In this document: in pieces, positions 10,184 to 19,736 of the stretch
Layout of the letters: every line of letters starts with the position of its first letter
Position numbering within the stretch: the first letter of the stretch is position 1
Notes under the pieces: generated by a model
Databases searched by the model: none
The model's input: the letters and a program-made list of their open reading frames with translations, nothing else
Told to the model about the DNA's origin: nothing
Made by a program: the position numbers and the translations under genes
Assembly: GCF_022581195.2 (NCBI RefSeq)
Contig: NC_061453.1
Coordinates: 14,092,001 to 14,156,000 of the forward strand
From: Helicoverpa zea
Taxonomy: Eukaryota; Arthropoda; Insecta; Lepidoptera; Noctuidae
Reading direction: 5' to 3'
Length of the DNA stretch: 64,000 nt

Positions 10184-10975
10184 ATGGGTCATAAAAGAAA
10201 GTCTACTCGGCGTAAACATTCGGCTGATTCAACCCAGAGCGAGTCTGGCTCACCAGTACGGAGACAGCGAAAGACTAGGAGGTCACAGCGCCGCAGCGAG
10301 TCTAGGAGGCGTCTTCGCACGCCTCGAAGGCGTAGTGTATCGCGGAGGCGTGATGGCGCTCGAGATCCTCTCGGTCATCAAAGGCGTGATATGTCGCGAA
10401 ATCGTGATATGTCTCCAAGTCCTGAGTCCTGCCCTCCACTACAAGGAAATGCAGCACAAATGGGTCTGCCTACTACTGCAGCAGCAGCTACACCAACAGT
10501 GAGTCAACCTCAAGTTACTTTTAATAATGACTGTAATACTAACGTTTTAGTTTCGGTATTCAAAGAGCTTGTTCAGACCATGAAAACAGACGGAGGTAAT
10601 GAGCGTTATCCGGTAATGAATGTTATTCCAGAGTTTGACCCTGTCAAGCGGAATCAAACTATTGAGACTTGGTTATTGAAAGTTAATGAGTGTGCCGCAA
10701 TTTATAATTGGACTGAAAGGCAAATAATTCATTATGCTCTTCCTAAATTATCGGGCTTGGCACAAAAATGGTACCAAGGCTTACCTAGTTTACTGTTCTC
10801 ATGGGCTGAATGGCAGAATAAATTGAAAATGGCGTTCCCAAGCGATGAGAACTATGGGCAGTTGTTAACAGACATGCTAGCTTGCAGAGCTAGATTTGGT
10901 GACTCTTTAGAAGAATATTTTTATCAAAAGATGGTACTGTTAAATCGTTGCAATATTGTTGGCAAAATGCTATAG
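10184..10975 (+). CDS. gag: Gypsy Gag with Arg/Ser-rich N-terminus
   Basis: This 263-residue protein begins at an ATG at 10184. Residues 1-80 are extremely Arg/Ser-rich (RRRSVSRRR-type runs resembling SR-protein tails), which would bind RNA and may be a nuclear or speckle-localising region. The second half (about 140-260) looks like a retrotransposon capsid: ETWLLKVNECAAIYNW, LPKLSGLAQKWYQGL and the W.EW..KL...F pattern. The CCHC knuckles are not in this frame; they start the pol frame. The stop at 10973-10975 overlaps the pol frame by 28 nt, in the -1 relation, so pol would need frameshifting. No canonical slippery heptamer was found in the overlap. Confidence 0.88.
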   Translation: MGHKRKSTRRKHSADSTQSESGSPVRRQRKTRRSQRRSESRRRLRTPRRRSVSRRRDGARDPLGHQRRDMSRNRDMSPSPESCPPLQGNAAQMGLPTTAAAATPTVSQPQVTFNNDCNTNVLVSVFKELVQTMKTDGGNERYPVMNVIPEFDPVKRNQTIETWLLKVNECAAIYNWTERQIIHYALPKLSGLAQKWYQGLPSLLFSWAEWQNKLKMAFPSDENYGQLLTDMLACRARFGDSLEEYFYQKMVLLNRCNIVGKML

Positions 10976-13900
10976 ATTGCATTCTATTTGGAATCGATGA
11001 TAGATCAGTTAGAACAAGTGCCGAAGCAACACAGTTTACAGAACCTGATAAATTGCTAGTCTATTTAAGGAATGTCCGATCCACTAGAAAGCCCGAGAAG
11101 CCAAATCTATCTATGCAGGCAAGCACTAGTGATAGTAAACAAGTTCGGCCATTCAAGTCCAATCATAATGCATCCGATGTTAAAAGTAACAGATCCTATA
11201 AACAAACTAAATGTTACAATTGTGGAGACGAAGGCCATCCTTATTTTCTGTGTAAAAAGCCGATCTTACGTTGTGAAAGTTGTCATAGAGTAGGTCATAC
11301 CTCTAATAACTGTCCGGGAAAAATGGATCTTAAAACCGCCGATAGCAATAGTAAAACAGTGTTACGTATTTCAAAACCATATGATGATGAATCAAAATAT
11401 TTTAAAGTTGCCAGTGTCAATGGTCAAAATCTTGATTGTTACGTTGATTTTGGTAGTCAATGTACCATGATACGTGAAACATTTGCAAAGGATTTAGCTA
11501 ATACGTGGTTACGATCTGACCTACCAGTTATAAGAGGGTTCGGTGATAGTGTAGTAAATTGTTTAGGCAAATGTGTTCTTGAACTAGAGATAGATTCTGT
11601 CAAAGCTTCCGTAGAAGTACTTGTCGTTCCTGATCATTTATTGCAAGTGCCATTGTTAGTAGGGCAAACATTCACAGAGCAGGAACACGTAGTCGTTTAC
11701 AAAACCAACAATCAGTTAAAAATATCTAAAAACAGAATAGCTAGCGTTAACTTATATGTTAATAATCCAGTAACTGTAAAAGGGCTGACTATTTTAGAAG
11801 TTTACTCTAAGCCAGATTATACTGGTGATCTATTTATTGAACAAAGTCTTTGCCAAGATCCCCTAAAATCTTACGAAATATCACAAAGCTTAATTCGCAT
11901 AACAAATAGTCGTGGCCATATAGTTATAAAGGGACTCGGTGCTGAGTTTGTTTTAACTAAAGACTTTTTGTTGCTACGCGCACTGCCATTGAATGAGTTA
12001 AAATTAGGGTCGATAGATGTTAATAAGATCGAACACTGTCCTGATAATAGTAATATTACAAAAATCGAAGTGGAAGCTATACAAGTAGATCACTCTATTA
12101 GTTCTAGTAACATATTAAAATTGACTGAGCTGTTGAATAATTTTAGGGATTGTTTTGCCTTTTCGAGCAAAGAATTAGGGTGCATAACTGGAGCTGAAAT
12201 GAACATTAGGCTCAATGATACCACACCCGTCGTTTATAGACCATACAGGTTGTCCCATTCAGAGCGTCAGGTAGTTCGCGATATTGTGCATGAATTAGAA
12301 AGCTCCGATATAATTAGAGAGTCGTCTTCTGACTATGCTTCACCAATTGTTCTAGTACGAAAGAAGTCTGGTGATCATCGCCTTTGTATTGACTTTAGGG
12401 CACTTAACAAGAAAACGATAAAAGAACACTACCCTCTGCCACGAATAGACGACCAATTAGATAATCTTTCAGGCCATAAATATTATACTTCTTTGGACCT
12501 CGCTTCTGGTTATTACCAGATTCCATTAGCTGAACCTTCAAAACGTTATACTGCTTTCGTAACGCCTGACGGACATTACGAGTTCAACCGTATGCCGTTT
12601 GGCCTCGTCAATGCCCCGTCCACATTTCAAAAGACCATTAACAGTATTTTGGGGAATGCTAGGTTCAAAGAGGCTTTTGCGTATATGGACGATGTAATTG
12701 TACCATCTCAAACTATAGACGAGGGATTACAGAAACTTCATGATATTCTAGACTTATTTCGCTCTTCGGGCATAACTCTCAATCTGTCCAAATGTCATTT
12801 CTTAAAAGAATCGATCGATTACCTAGGTTTTGAAGTTACAGAATCAGGCATTAAGCCGGGCCAGAAAAAGATCGAAGCAGTAGATAAATTTCCCAGACCT
12901 ACAGACCAACATAAGGTCAGACAGTTTTTGGGTTTAGCGAGCTTTTTCAGAAGGTTTATCAAGGGATTTTCAATTATTGCCAAACCATTGACGCAGCTCC
13001 TAAAAAAGGATGCAATATGGAAATGGGGTGAGGTAGAGGAATTTGCATTTTTAACGTTAAAAAAGGAACTAGTCAAACGCCCTATACTTTCATTTTATAA
13101 TCCCAAATTTGAAACGCAGTTACATACAGACGCTTCTAAGATCGGTGTTGCTGGTATAGTAATGCAAAGACCAAATACAGACTCCCCATTCAACGCGGTA
13201 GCTTATTATAGTAGGCAAACTTCTCCCGAAGAGTCTAAACTGACCTCCTATGACTTAGAGACCTTGGCAGTCGTGACCTCGCTACAGCGGTTCAGAGTGT
13301 ATCTGTTAGGCATTTCGTTTACTATAGTTACGGATTGTAATTCTCTTCGCGCAACTTTTGAGAAAAGAGACACAATACCAAGAGTTGCGCGATGGTGGAA
13401 TGTTATACAGGAATTCGATTTTAATATTATTTATAAACCTGGCACAGCTATGACACACGTGGATGCTTTAAGCCGTAATCCTGTCCAAACGGACTCAGTA
13501 GAATTACGTGTGGGACATGTAGATACTGACTGGGTAGCTACGGTTCAACTCAACGATCCTGAACTGCAACGAATTATTTCAATATTAAATGATAGTGAAC
13601 ACGATAATGTGGTTGAGATCAAAAATAATTTTGTAGTGAAAAGAGGACTATTATACAGGAAGACTGAAGACGGAGATCGTTGGGTTGTCCCAAAAGGTGT
13701 CCGATGGCAAGTCTTGAAATCAAACCATGACGAAATCGGACACTTCGGTTTTGACAAAACTTTAGAAATTATAAAGAATAATTATTGGTTCCCTAAAATG
13801 AGAAAATTTATAAAAAAATATGTACAATCTTGCCTAGAGTGTGCTCATGCTAAAATACCTTCTGGGAAGAGAGCAGGAAAATTACATCCTATCGAGAAAA

Positions 13901-14817
13901 TTGATAAGCCATTTCACACCATACACATAGACCACGTAGGTCCTTTTGTTCGAAGTAGGCGCAGAAATGCTTATCTACTATTAATCATTGATGCGTTCAC
14001 GAAGTTTGTCATACTTGTGCCAGTTAAAAGTACTAAATCTATTCATTCTATAGCCGCAATCAAAAACTACTTTCACACATTCAGTGTGCCGAAACGCATA
14101 ATCTCTGATCGCGGGACTTCATTTGCATCTAAAAAGTTTCAAGATTATTTAAACTCGTTAGGTGTAAAGCATATTATGAACGCTGTAGCGACGCCGCGGG
14201 CTAATGGTCAGGTCGAGCGGTATAACCGGACGGTTTTAGCAGCATTAACAGCTTCAAATCTTGGCAAGCCTGATAATTTATGGGATGAATGTGTATCCGA
14301 GATTCAATGGGGACTAAATAACACTCAAAATAAGGGTACCGGTAAAAGCCCCGCTCAGGCATTGTTCGGTCTTGATTTGGTAGGTACGTCAGGCTCATTG
14401 TTACAACTTAGCGTCACGGATGATTCTGATAATATTGATAATCCCATAGAAAACATTAGAAGAGAGATGACAGAGCATATTAAAGATGATCAAGATAGGC
14501 AAAAGCAACGGTTTGATAGGGTTAGAAAGGAAGTAGCATTTAATATAGGAGATTTAGTTAGAGTAGAAAGAGAGATTGCATCAACCGGTAACAGTAGAAA
14601 ATTGATCCCAAAACTAAGAGGCCCATATCGTATAAAACAAGTTCTGGATAATGATCGTTATGTCATTGAGGACACGCCATTATCCAGGAAGGGTAACCGA
14701 AGTTTTAGTGGTATTTTTTCTGTAGACAAAATTCATCCCTGGATGGTATTTAATAGGGCAGAAACAGAGTCGGACACTTCAAGTAATGAAGAAACCGATG
14801 AGTTAGAAGACAAGTAG
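10948..14817 (+). CDS. pol: Gypsy Pol polyprotein (protease-RT-RNase H-integrase)
   Basis: A 1289-codon open frame. Two CCHC knuckles (CYNCGDEGHPYFLC at ~89 and CESCHRVGHTSNNC at ~109) precede an aspartic protease with DFGS at ~167, where most relatives have DTGA/S. The RT starts near 430 with YRPYRLS, contains RLCIDFRALNKKT and the catalytic YMDD at 579-582. RNase H has HTDASKIG (~726) and TDCNS. Integrase has an HHCC domain (HDEIGHFGFDK...CLEC, ~927-965), catalytic Asp in HIDHVGPF (~995), SDRGTSF (~1054) and Glu in NGQVERYN (~1090), then a GPY/F-like module (RGPYRI, ~1225). All catalytic residues are present. Domain order RT-RH-IN defines Ty3/gypsy; clade not resolved. Translation probably depends on -1 frameshifting from gag. 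Confidence 0.93.
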   Translation: MQYCWQNAIDCILFGIDDRSVRTSAEATQFTEPDKLLVYLRNVRSTRKPEKPNLSMQASTSDSKQVRPFKSNHNASDVKSNRSYKQTKCYNCGDEGHPYFLCKKPILRCESCHRVGHTSNNCPGKMDLKTADSNSKTVLRISKPYDDESKYFKVASVNGQNLDCYVDFGSQCTMIRETFAKDLANTWLRSDLPVIRGFGDSVVNCLGKCVLELEIDSVKASVEVLVVPDHLLQVPLLVGQTFTEQEHVVVYKTNNQLKISKNRIASVNLYVNNPVTVKGLTILEVYSKPDYTGDLFIEQSLCQDPLKSYEISQSLIRITNSRGHIVIKGLGAEFVLTKDFLLLRALPLNELKLGSIDVNKIEHCPDNSNITKIEVEAIQVDHSISSSNILKLTELLNNFRDCFAFSSKELGCITGAEMNIRLNDTTPVVYRPYRLSHSERQVVRDIVHELESSDIIRESSSDYASPIVLVRKKSGDHRLCIDFRALNKKTIKEHYPLPRIDDQLDNLSGHKYYTSLDLASGYYQIPLAEPSKRYTAFVTPDGHYEFNRMPFGLVNAPSTFQKTINSILGNARFKEAFAYMDDVIVPSQTIDEGLQKLHDILDLFRSSGITLNLSKCHFLKESIDYLGFEVTESGIKPGQKKIEAVDKFPRPTDQHKVRQFLGLASFFRRFIKGFSIIAKPLTQLLKKDAIWKWGEVEEFAFLTLKKELVKRPILSFYNPKFETQLHTDASKIGVAGIVMQRPNTDSPFNAVAYYSRQTSPEESKLTSYDLETLAVVTSLQRFRVYLLGISFTIVTDCNSLRATFEKRDTIPRVARWWNVIQEFDFNIIYKPGTAMTHVDALSRNPVQTDSVELRVGHVDTDWVATVQLNDPELQRIISILNDSEHDNVVEIKNNFVVKRGLLYRKTEDGDRWVVPKGVRWQVLKSNHDEIGHFGFDKTLEIIKNNYWFPKMRKFIKKYVQSCLECAHAKIPSGKRAGKLHPIEKIDKPFHTIHIDHVGPFVRSRRRNAYLLLIIDAFTKFVILVPVKSTKSIHSIAAIKNYFHTFSVPKRIISDRGTSFASKKFQDYLNSLGVKHIMNAVATPRANGQVERYNRTVLAALTASNLGKPDNLWDECVSEIQWGLNNTQNKGTGKSPAQALFGLDLVGTSGSLLQLSVTDDSDNIDNPIENIRREMTEHIKDDQDRQKQRFDRVRKEVAFNIGDLVRVEREIASTGNSRKLIPKLRGPYRIKQVLDNDRYVIEDTPLSRKGNRSFSGIFSVDKIHPWMVFNRAETESDTSSNEETDELEDK

Positions 14818-14819
14818 GA

Positions 14820-15320
14820 TGTTAAGACAAGTAGGATGTTAAGGATATGTCTGAGGCCTTAATATCTTAGTAACTAGTAAGATGAACGATGTTAACTTGT
14901 TGGTAACTAGTAACGCGACTGAGGATAGGTCTGAGGCCTCAGTTGCGATTAACTTTAAGGATATTTATATGTCTGAGGTCTCAGTTGGGATGGATATTGA
15001 GGACATGTATGGGGCCTTAATATCTTAACATTTAAGTTTAGTAAGAGAAGGCCTGACTGAGAATATGTATGAGGTCTCAGTTAGGACAGATGTTAAGGAC
15101 ATGTATGGGGCCTTAATATCTTAGCATTTAAGTTTGATAAGAGAAGGCCTGACTGAGAATATGTCTGAGGTCTCAGTTAGGACAGATGTTAAGGACATGT
15201 ATGGGGCCTTAATATCTTAGCACTTAAGTTTAGTAAGAGAAGGCCTGACTGAGAATATGTACGAGGTCTCAGTTAGGACAGATGTTAAGGATATGAATGA
15301 GGCCTTAATATCTTAGCATA
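14820..15320 (+). repeat. 96-bp tandem repeats with palindromes after pol
   Basis: The motif tggggccttaatatctta starts at 15010, 15106 and 15202, and a variant at 15298: three exact 96-bp steps. Each unit also contains a ctgag...ctcag inverted pair and gaggtctcagttaggac. Degenerate half-units extend left to about 14820. The array lies between the pol stop and the 3' LTR of the gypsy element. Confidence 0.9.
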
Positions 15321-15436
15321 ATAATCATGAAAAATTATTAATTAAGATTTAATGGATTATTTATGTTACAGTTATTTATTATAATTAAGAATTGTACTGG
15401 TTTCCCGGGACGGGAAATATGTCAGGAAAGGCCGAC

Positions 15437-15835
15437 TGTTAGAATCGTTGCAATTTATAGATGCCAATGTTACATACACAGGTTAAAATATTATTTTGTG
15501 AACTATAATTCTAATACTGATTTAATTTATTGTTATTTTATTCGTAGGAATTATTGATCTTAAATCATTTTATTTATATTGTAAACGCCGCACTACTTCC
15601 GGTTGACAACTTCCGTTTTAAAATTGGCGGGAAGATTATTAAAGATGGAGGGAAGTAGCGCGCGCGTAAAAGTCAGTTGTTGGAGAATCTTGAAGCTGAA
15701 AAGACGCTCAGTGTAGTGATTGTGATTGTTGTCTATTTATTAGCAATAAACTGATAAACTGATAATCTGATTGTTGTTATTCTTATAATAAACTGATTTA
15801 GCCGTCGAAAAGTGTTTTGATTTTCTGAGCTCTCA
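15437..15835 (+). repeat. 3' LTR of gypsy element
   Basis: Same length and, by reading, the same sequence as the 5' LTR. The preceding purine-rich stretch (cgggacgggaaatatgtcaggaaagg) is the likely polypurine tract region, although it is interrupted. Confidence 0.9.
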
Positions 15836-16142
15836 TAAGATTAAGATTGGTTTTAGTGCTCTAGGTAACCCTTTTTTTAATAAACATGGAATAAAGTTGC
15901 TCCTATTAGTTCATCATCATCTTTTTATTTTGATAGCGAAACGAACAAATAAACATACCTATTTTTATAATTCCTATTAGTTGTCGTTACGATAAATCGA
16001 TTTCACACAGAAGCAACTGCAGTAATATGGTTATTCGCTGTTGATTGATTAGTTATACATACACTGCTGCATAAATGTAATAATCTATTAACTCCGCTCT
16101 TTATTAGACAAGATGTATTACCTGATTTGTTAGTCCATGATA
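15836..16142 (+). other. Right flank of gypsy insertion; 3' end of small transcription unit
   Basis: Starts with the TSD and continues taagattggttttagtgctc, the same as the uninterrupted sequence in copy 2 from ~28300. Two AATAAA signals (15880-15895 region) would end the small transcription unit that starts at 8821. The rest is unit spacer with no gene seen. Confidence 0.6.
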
Positions 16143-16958
16143 TCTATATCTATACATATAATAAATCTGTAAAAAAAGTGTGTCTGTACATTGAATTTAT
16201 TAAAAAAAATAATAATTGGGTCGGGTTTTAGAAACACTAATGGAACACAAATCCAAAAAAAAAATTATGTCTGTTTGTCTGTATGTCTGCATGTCTGTAT
16301 GTCTGTATGTCTGTTTGTTTGTACACGCTAATCTTCCGAACTACTGAACGGATTTCAACGATTTTTTCTTTGTTGTATTAGTATTAAGCCTGGTCAACAT
16401 ATAGGCTATAATTTATCTTCGAAACTTGAAGACCTGATGCGGAACACCAACAGACCAATAAAACTATAAGAGATACAAATATGGTGCCGTGGCAAAAATT
16501 GTTTCATTTGATGAGCATTTTCAGCTGAGATAATAAATTTTAAGATCTGGAACACCTGATGTGGAACCCCAAGAGCCCAGCTTCTCTGTACCATATACAG
16601 GTATGCCGTTTTAGCAAAAGTTGTTCAATCTGATAAGCACTCTCTGTTGACTTATAAAAATTGAAGATGTAAAACACCTGATGTGGAACCCTAGGAGCCC
16701 AGCTAGACTATAGCATATAAAGATATGACGTTTTAGCAAAACTGGTTCAATCTGATAAGCACTCTCTATTGACGAAAAAACATCGAAGATCTGGAACACC
16801 TGATGTGGAACTTCAAGAGCAATACTACACTGTCTTGAAATGTATAGAAATGAATGTTATGAAATAGGTATGGTGAATAAAAAAAAGTAATTAGTCATTC
16901 TTTTAGATAACCCTAAAACAATGTATACGTATTTTTTCTTTTCTCCTTCCAACCAAAA
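16143..16958 (+). mobile_element. 3'-truncated copy of the 2.29-kb Helitron
   Basis: Begins TCTATATCTATACATATA after an A, contains a tgtctgta microsatellite (16268-16318) and three to four ~120-bp repeats around cacctgatgtggaac. It matches 24454-25370, then stops at ttctccttcc; within about 15 bp the sequence becomes the start of unit copy 2. The truncation therefore coincides with the duplication junction. Confidence 0.8.
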
Positions 16959-17618
16959 GTACAAGCGCACTAAAAACTTTTATTTGGCCAGTAGTTTGCT
17001 AGGCAGATAAATCATTGTGAAAATGAATATTAGTAATCACACAACAACAATTAGGTATTTGGCTAGAAACTTTGATTGAATTAAAGATTTTCCAAAAAAA
17101 ACTGCCATCGGGCCAGCTGCTTGATGTACAATGCGCGGGTACTCTTACTGTAGGGCTGGTCCATAAGTTCACAGTTGCTCAGTGTGCAATGGAAAGAGCT
17201 ACGCTCGGAGTTTCTCTGGCGGTTACAATTCAAAACAAAGTCATTCAGAAAACTTTTATCCAAAGACTTTCCTCGTAGAGTTACGATCCAGTAGAAGCGG
17301 GCTCACCATGTCTGCAGAAGGACGGACAGTCGTTATAGAAAAGAAGTTTTAGAGTGGACCACGTTTGGGGAAACATCGGATGCGGGCCGCCAAAGACCGG
17401 AATCGTTGGAGAGGCCTATATTTAGCTGTAAGAGCAATTGGCTGATGTGATGATTATAAAAAAGACAGTAGACATCAATTTTTTTTTTAATTATTGAATT
17501 GCATATTTTTGAAAAAATCTCACTACTCAAGTTGTAAATGATTACGTGGCTAATTTAATATCTATTTTATACATATACTAAAACCAGAGGAAAGTCAAAA
17601 CTGTTCATTGAATATCGT

Positions 17619-17762
17619 GAGCTATTCTGTTGCCCAGCTAACTGGGTTGTGGACGTCAGATAGGTATATAGTCGCTCCTTGTAGAACACTCGTTATCATC
17701 TGCATCAGCTGAGTCTGGGAGCCGACTCCGACATAGTTGGGAAAAGGCCAGGTGATGACTAC
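17619..17762 (+). repeat. SINE 3' fragment (copy 2)
   Basis: Duplicate of 647-790, with the same truncation point. Confidence 0.7.
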
Positions 17763-18122
17763 CTAATCAAATAAGGTACGTCGAAACAAACAAAATTACT
17801 TATTTAAACAAAATATAATATTATATTTATCTAATTTAGACTGTTACGCTCATTCCTTTAGAAGCTCTTTCTTTGTAAGCATTACAATAATTGTATTAGT
17901 TCCAATTATCGCTAATGCTAAAATTTTCCGGTGATCAAGTACATATCATGACCTAATAATAATAATAGCCGTACCATAGATAAAAGGGGCAATTTATAAA
18001 AAAAATACTGAATCGAACCAATTTTAAAGAAAATTGTCGTGAATATATAAACTAGGGCTGTTAAACGATCGTGCATAAAGTGAAACTATTCTTTGAAATA
18101 AGTACAGTTTGTGTACGAAATC

Positions 18123-18323
18123 ATGATCAAGCTACTCGTTATCTGTGCTTTGATAGTTTGTTTGAATACTGTCAACTGTCAGGACGACGTTGAAAATTTG
18201 TTGATGACCCGAAGACTGTTGTTGGACCAGGACAACTCACAACAGCAATTACTCTGCTCTCATGGTTCATTCGAAGATAATCACGAAGGTTGTTTGTGCT
18301 GTGATAGAAGAAGAAGGTCGTGA
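18123..18323 (+). CDS. Family-2 (MIKLL) secreted peptide, copy 2
   Basis: This is base-for-base the same gene as at 1151 by reading: 66 residues, signal peptide to Cys19, RR at 30-31, Cys45, Cys57, Cys59, Cys60 and the terminal RRRRS. Its TATA box is at 18044-18051 and poly(A) signal at 18423-18428. Because promoter, gene and terminator are all duplicated, both copies should be expressible. Whether the two copies are real paralogues or an assembly duplicate needs read-depth data. Confidence 0.75.
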   Translation: MIKLLVICALIVCLNTVNCQDDVENLLMTRRLLLDQDNSQQQLLCSHGSFEDNHEGCLCCDRRRRS

Positions 18324-18537
18324 TATTATATAAAAAATACCAGTAAATAATGACAGTAAACCTTATTTCCAGAAGAGAAAAGATTGCGTTGTCACTCATT
18401 TGCAAGTAATAAAAAACAATTAAATAAATGTAAGTTTTATTTATTGAAGTATGTAGATATTTTAACTTTGTAACATTGAAAAAAAATATACCTACATACT
18501 ACCACTACCACCGCTTAGCTGTAACCGCAATTTGGGC

Positions 18538-18809
18538 TTTAGCGGAGTGACTGCCTATCTGACCCCCAGTTACATGGGCAACCTAGTGCTCCTTGATTAG
18601 ACTACCACTAATGATTGCCAAGGATGTTCAATGACAGCCGGGACCTACAGTTTAACGCGCCATCGGAAACACAGTCATTTGTGTCTAAGATATACTTCGA
18701 AAGTACATACAAACTTAGAAAAGTTGCATTGGCACTTGCCTGACCTGGAATCGAACCCACGCCCTCATACTTGCGACGTTGGCTCTTTACCCACTAGGCC
18801 ACCACGACT
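18538..18809 (-). mobile_element. tRNA-derived SINE, minus strand (copy 2)
   Basis: Duplicate of 1566-1837 with identical A- and B-box sequence. Confidence 0.85.
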
Positions 18810-19283
18810 AAATGAAGCTAAAGCGTCCATATAATAACATAATATGCGTTTGAACTACGACATTACCTCTTGAAAGCAACAAATATAATTTTACAAGAAA
18901 ACCTCAGCATTCCCTAACAGGCACATTCACACATTCAATAACAAAGGCACAAACGCTTTGGGAAACGTCGCTTTAAAGTTTAAAGCTAGCCAGACCACGT
19001 TGTTCGCAAATATCAGGACCTGTTGGCGTCATTAACAATTAGGTAATTCGAGCTTAAAGTCGGGTGCTAGTGTGGCTGTCGCGAACAAGCATAGGACACA
19101 TTGTTCTACATGATTTCCCGAGGGAAACTTATGCTCGTGAGATAAATGACAACGTTGTGTATGAAAATTTTATGAACTAATTGAGTTTAGTTTTGAAGAT
19201 GGGTAAAGTATTGACTATGAAGCCTTCGGGAAAGATTCATTTCCAAAGTCCAAAATTGATGCCTATGTTGGTATTTCCCGTTT

Positions 19284-19689
19284 AAAAAAACCGGTCCCGG
19301 AAAAAGTCGTGGTGGCCTAGTGGGTAAAGGACCAATCTCTCAAGTATGAGGGCGCGGGTTCGATCCCAGGTCAGGCAAGTACCAATGCAACTTTTCTAAG
19401 TCTGTATGTACTTTCTAAGTATATCTTAGACACCATTGGCTGTGTTTCGAATGGCACGTTAAACTGTAGGTCCCGGCTGTCATTGAACATCCTTGGCAGT
19501 CGTTACGGGTAGTCAGAAGCCAGTAAGTCTGACACCAGTCTAACCAAGGGGTATCGGGTTGCCCGGGTAACTGGATTGAGGAGGTCAGATAGGCAGTCGC
19601 TTCTTGTAAAGCACTGGTACTCAGCTGAATCCGGTTAGACTGGAAGCCGACCCCAACATGATTGGGAAAAAGGCTCGGAGGATGGAGGA
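19284..19689 (+). mobile_element. Full-length SINE (copy 2)
   Basis: Duplicate of 2312-2717; the same 15-bp direct repeats flank it (19269-19283 and 19690-19704), so it was inserted before the unit duplicated. Confidence 0.9.
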
Positions 19690-19736
19690 TGGTATTTCCC
19701 GTTTGCTTTATTTCTTACTAAACGGTCACTTCATAC

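Larger units (their letters stand above)
9028..15835 (+). mobile_element. Ty3/gypsy LTR retrotransposon, apparently complete
   Basis: Two 399-bp LTRs, identical as far as I can read, flank overlapping gag and pol frames with all expected domains. Direct repeats taagat (5-6 bp) flank it at 9022-9027 and 15836-15841. The orthologous site in copy 2 near 28300 is empty (gttaagattcagatcg), so insertion happened in this unit copy only. Leader 9427-10183 contains a run of about 33 A near 9771-9803. Identical LTRs and open frames indicate a very recent insertion. There is no env-like frame. Confidence 0.95.
1..16142 (+). repeat. Tandem segmental duplication unit, copy 1
   Basis: Everything from base 1 reappears from 16973 at a constant offset of 16972 up to 7481, then at offset 19260 or slightly more after the Helitron inserted in copy 2. 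Encoded reading frames in the two copies are identical or differ by single residues, so the duplication is very young or partly an assembly duplicate. The unit holds a family-2 peptide gene, SINEs, hAT/RTE nest, a TIR element, a family-1 peptide gene and a small transcription unit. The gypsy element at 9028-15835 is extra in this copy. The left edge lies outside the window. Confidence 0.93.
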
